Part shown: piece after piece, positions 13,316 to 14,536 of the stretch
How positions within the stretch are numbered: position 1 is the first letter of the stretch
Layout of the letters: every line of letters starts with the position of its first letter
NCBI GenBank assembly: GCA_013003145.1
Contig: JABDLH010000059.1
Span: 1-14,536, forward strand
Source of the DNA: Flavobacteriaceae bacterium
Lineage (GTDB): Bacteria > Bacteroidota > Bacteroidia > Flavobacteriales > Flavobacteriaceae
Reading direction: 5' to 3'
Length of the DNA: 14,536 nucleotides
Notes under the pieces: generated by a model
What the model was told of the DNA's origin: nothing
What the model saw: the letters and a program-made list of their open reading frames with translations, nothing else
Databases searched by the model: none
Made by a program: the position numbers and the translations under genes

Positions 13316-14536
13316 TTATTTTAGCTCGACTTTTTCCTTTTTTTGAAGAAAAAGATCTTTGACATCCCGTTGGTTACGGGTAAGGTCCTCGAAAGTTTCA
13401 CGTTCTCGGATCAGTATAGCCCGGCCCTGGTACCAGAGAACTTCCGGTGGCCTGAAACGCGAGTTGTAATTGCTGGCCATGGTGAAGCAATAGGCGCCGG
13501 CATTTTTAAAACACAGTATATCTCCTTCACTGATCTCGTTAATACGCTTATTATTCGCAAAGGTATCCGTTTCACAGATGTAACCCACTACGGAATAGAA
13601 TCGCTCTTTTCCCTCGGGATTGGAAATATTGATGATCTCATGGGTGGCTCCATACAGCATAGGCCGGATGAGGTGGTTAAAACCGGAGTCCACACTGGCA
13701 AATACCGTAGAGGTGGTCTGTTTCACCACGTTCACTTTAGCAAGGAAGTGTCCTGCCTCGGAGACTAGGAATTTGCCGGGTTCAAAAGCGAGGGTCAGGT
13801 CCCGCCCGTATTCCTTACAGAAATCGTTAAACCGCTTCCCGAGTTTTTCTCCCAGCTCTTCTATATTGGTTTGTATATCGCCTGCTTTATACGGCACTTT
13901 AAAACCACTGCCAAAATCAATGAATTCAAGGTCGGGGAAATGTTTGGCCGTATCAAAGAGGATCTCCGAAGCATACAGGAAAACTTCTATATCCAGGATA
14001 TCACTGCCGGTATGCATATGGATCCCGTTAATATTCATTTTTGTCAGCTCCACTATCCTTAACAGGTGCGGGATCTGGTGGATACTTATTCCGAACTTGG
14101 AATCGATATGTCCGACAGAGATCTTGGTATTTCCCCCCGCCATCACATGGGGGTTGATCCTGATGCATACCGGAACTTTAGGATGCTTGCTTCCAAACTG
14201 TTCAAGTATGGAAAGGTTGTCAATATTGATCTGCACTCCCAGTGCAGAGGCTTCTTCAATTTCCTCGAGCGATACCCCGTTCGGAGTAAATATGATATCT
14301 TCAGGGGCAAAGCCGGCCATAAGCCCAAGTCGCACTTCCTGCAGTGATACCGTGTCCAGGCCACTGCCCATACTGTGCATCAGCCGAAGGATCGAAATGT
14401 TAGACAGTGCCTTAACCGCGTAATTCAGTCGCAACTGTGGCACACTACTGAACGCCTTGGTAAGACGATTAAACTGGCTACTGATCTTATCCGCATCGTA
14501 TACATAAACCGGGTCTCCGAAATCCCTGGCTACTTG
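13316..14536 (-). CDS. lysA: Diaminopimelate decarboxylase, N-terminal few residues outside window
   Basis: A PLP enzyme that makes L-lysine from meso-diaminopimelate, the last step of lysine synthesis, in the cytoplasm. The frame runs open to the window edge; 406 residues are visible. They begin 'QVARDFGDPVYVYD', typical of residues about 8-20 of LysA, so only a few are missing. Visible landmarks: 'LNYAVKALSN' with the PLP-binding Lys, 'GIHMHTGSDI', 'IDFGSGFKVPYKAGD' (where many family members have Gly-Gly-Gly), 'FEPGKFLVSEAG', 'GYICETDTFA' with the active-site Cys, and 'NAGAYCFTMASNYNSRFRPPEVLW'. A GTG at 14443 is internal and not the true start. It is upstream of the thioredoxin-like gene on the same strand. 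Confidence 0.96.
   Translation of the reverse strand, partial: QVARDFGDPVYVYDADKISSQFNRLTKAFSSVPQLRLNYAVKALSNISILRLMHSMGSGLDTVSLQEVRLGLMAGFAPEDIIFTPNGVSLEEIEEASALGVQINIDNLSILEQFGSKHPKVPVCIRINPHVMAGGNTKISVGHIDSKFGISIHQIPHLLRIVELTKMNINGIHMHTGSDILDIEVFLYASEILFDTAKHFPDLEFIDFGSGFKVPYKAGDIQTNIEELGEKLGKRFNDFCKEYGRDLTLAFEPGKFLVSEAGHFLAKVNVVKQTTSTVFASVDSGFNHLIRPMLYGATHEIINISNPEGKERFYSVVGYICETDTFANNKRINEISEGDILCFKNAGAYCFTMASNYNSRFRPPEVLWYQGRAILIRERETFEDLTRNQRDVKDLFLQKKEKVELK

Noticed and set aside
13620..14423. 267-residue open frame on the plus strand
   Set aside because: Antisense to lysA, whose motifs are continuous through this region; the plus-strand protein is Ser/Pro/Ile-rich with no recognisable domain.
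14441..14443. GTG as the start of lysA
   Set aside because: The frame stays open upstream to the window edge and encodes the conserved LysA start (DFGDPVYVYD), so the GTG is internal.
1..14536. CRISPR array, tRNA/rRNA genes, insertion sequence or prophage remains
   Set aside because: No spaced direct repeats, cloverleaf-like sequence, transposase or integrase motifs were seen on either strand.

Overview
This window looks like a chromosomal segment from a member of the Flavobacteriaceae (Bacteroidota) with an estimated GC content in the mid-40s percent. The evidence is the gene families (TonB-dependent receptors, DUF4856, Bacteroidota-type imelysin, quinone-dependent PyrD), promoters of the Bacteroidota type (TTTG about 19 bp before TAnnTTTG), and A/T-rich leaders without clear Shine-Dalgarno sequences. 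The genus cannot be fixed from the sequence. Both ends are cut inside genes.

Layout. At 2-988 is the C-terminal end of a TonB-dependent receptor, closed by a strong terminator. A small secreted helical protein follows (1108-1533). A tight run of housekeeping genes comes next: pyrD (pyrimidine synthesis), a LysE-type exporter and HMG-CoA lyase (1624-4200). The centre of the window (4208-10727) is a self-contained, apparently regulated operon: a DUF4856 lipoprotein, an imelysin-like lipoprotein, an HTTM / vitamin K-dependent gamma-carboxylase-like membrane protein, and a FecA-like TonB-dependent receptor. After a structured 3' end comes a small Cys-rich protein on the minus strand. The divergent guaB (IMP dehydrogenase) follows, then a convergent thioredoxin-like protein and lysA (diaminopimelate decarboxylase) on the minus strand, the latter cut by the window end.

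The most interesting region is the four-gene central operon. Its one complete promoter is flanked by two near-identical 19-bp inverted repeats with the 9-1-9 shape of Fur-type operators. The DUF4856 protein carries two copies of an H-x3-E-A-Y-G helix motif that could be metal ligands. The neighbouring imelysin has lost the classical GxHxxE motif. The carboxylase-like protein keeps the lysine that aligns with the catalytic base of human GGCX. My inference is an iron (or other metal) acquisition system in which periplasmic or surface lipoproteins work with a FecA-like receptor, with a menaquinone-dependent glutamate modification as a speculative extra. Other sites worth a look are twin 8-3-8 inverted repeats around the guaB promoter, a duplicated Cys4 motif in the small protein, and a possible kissing-loop structure in the operon's 3' UTR.
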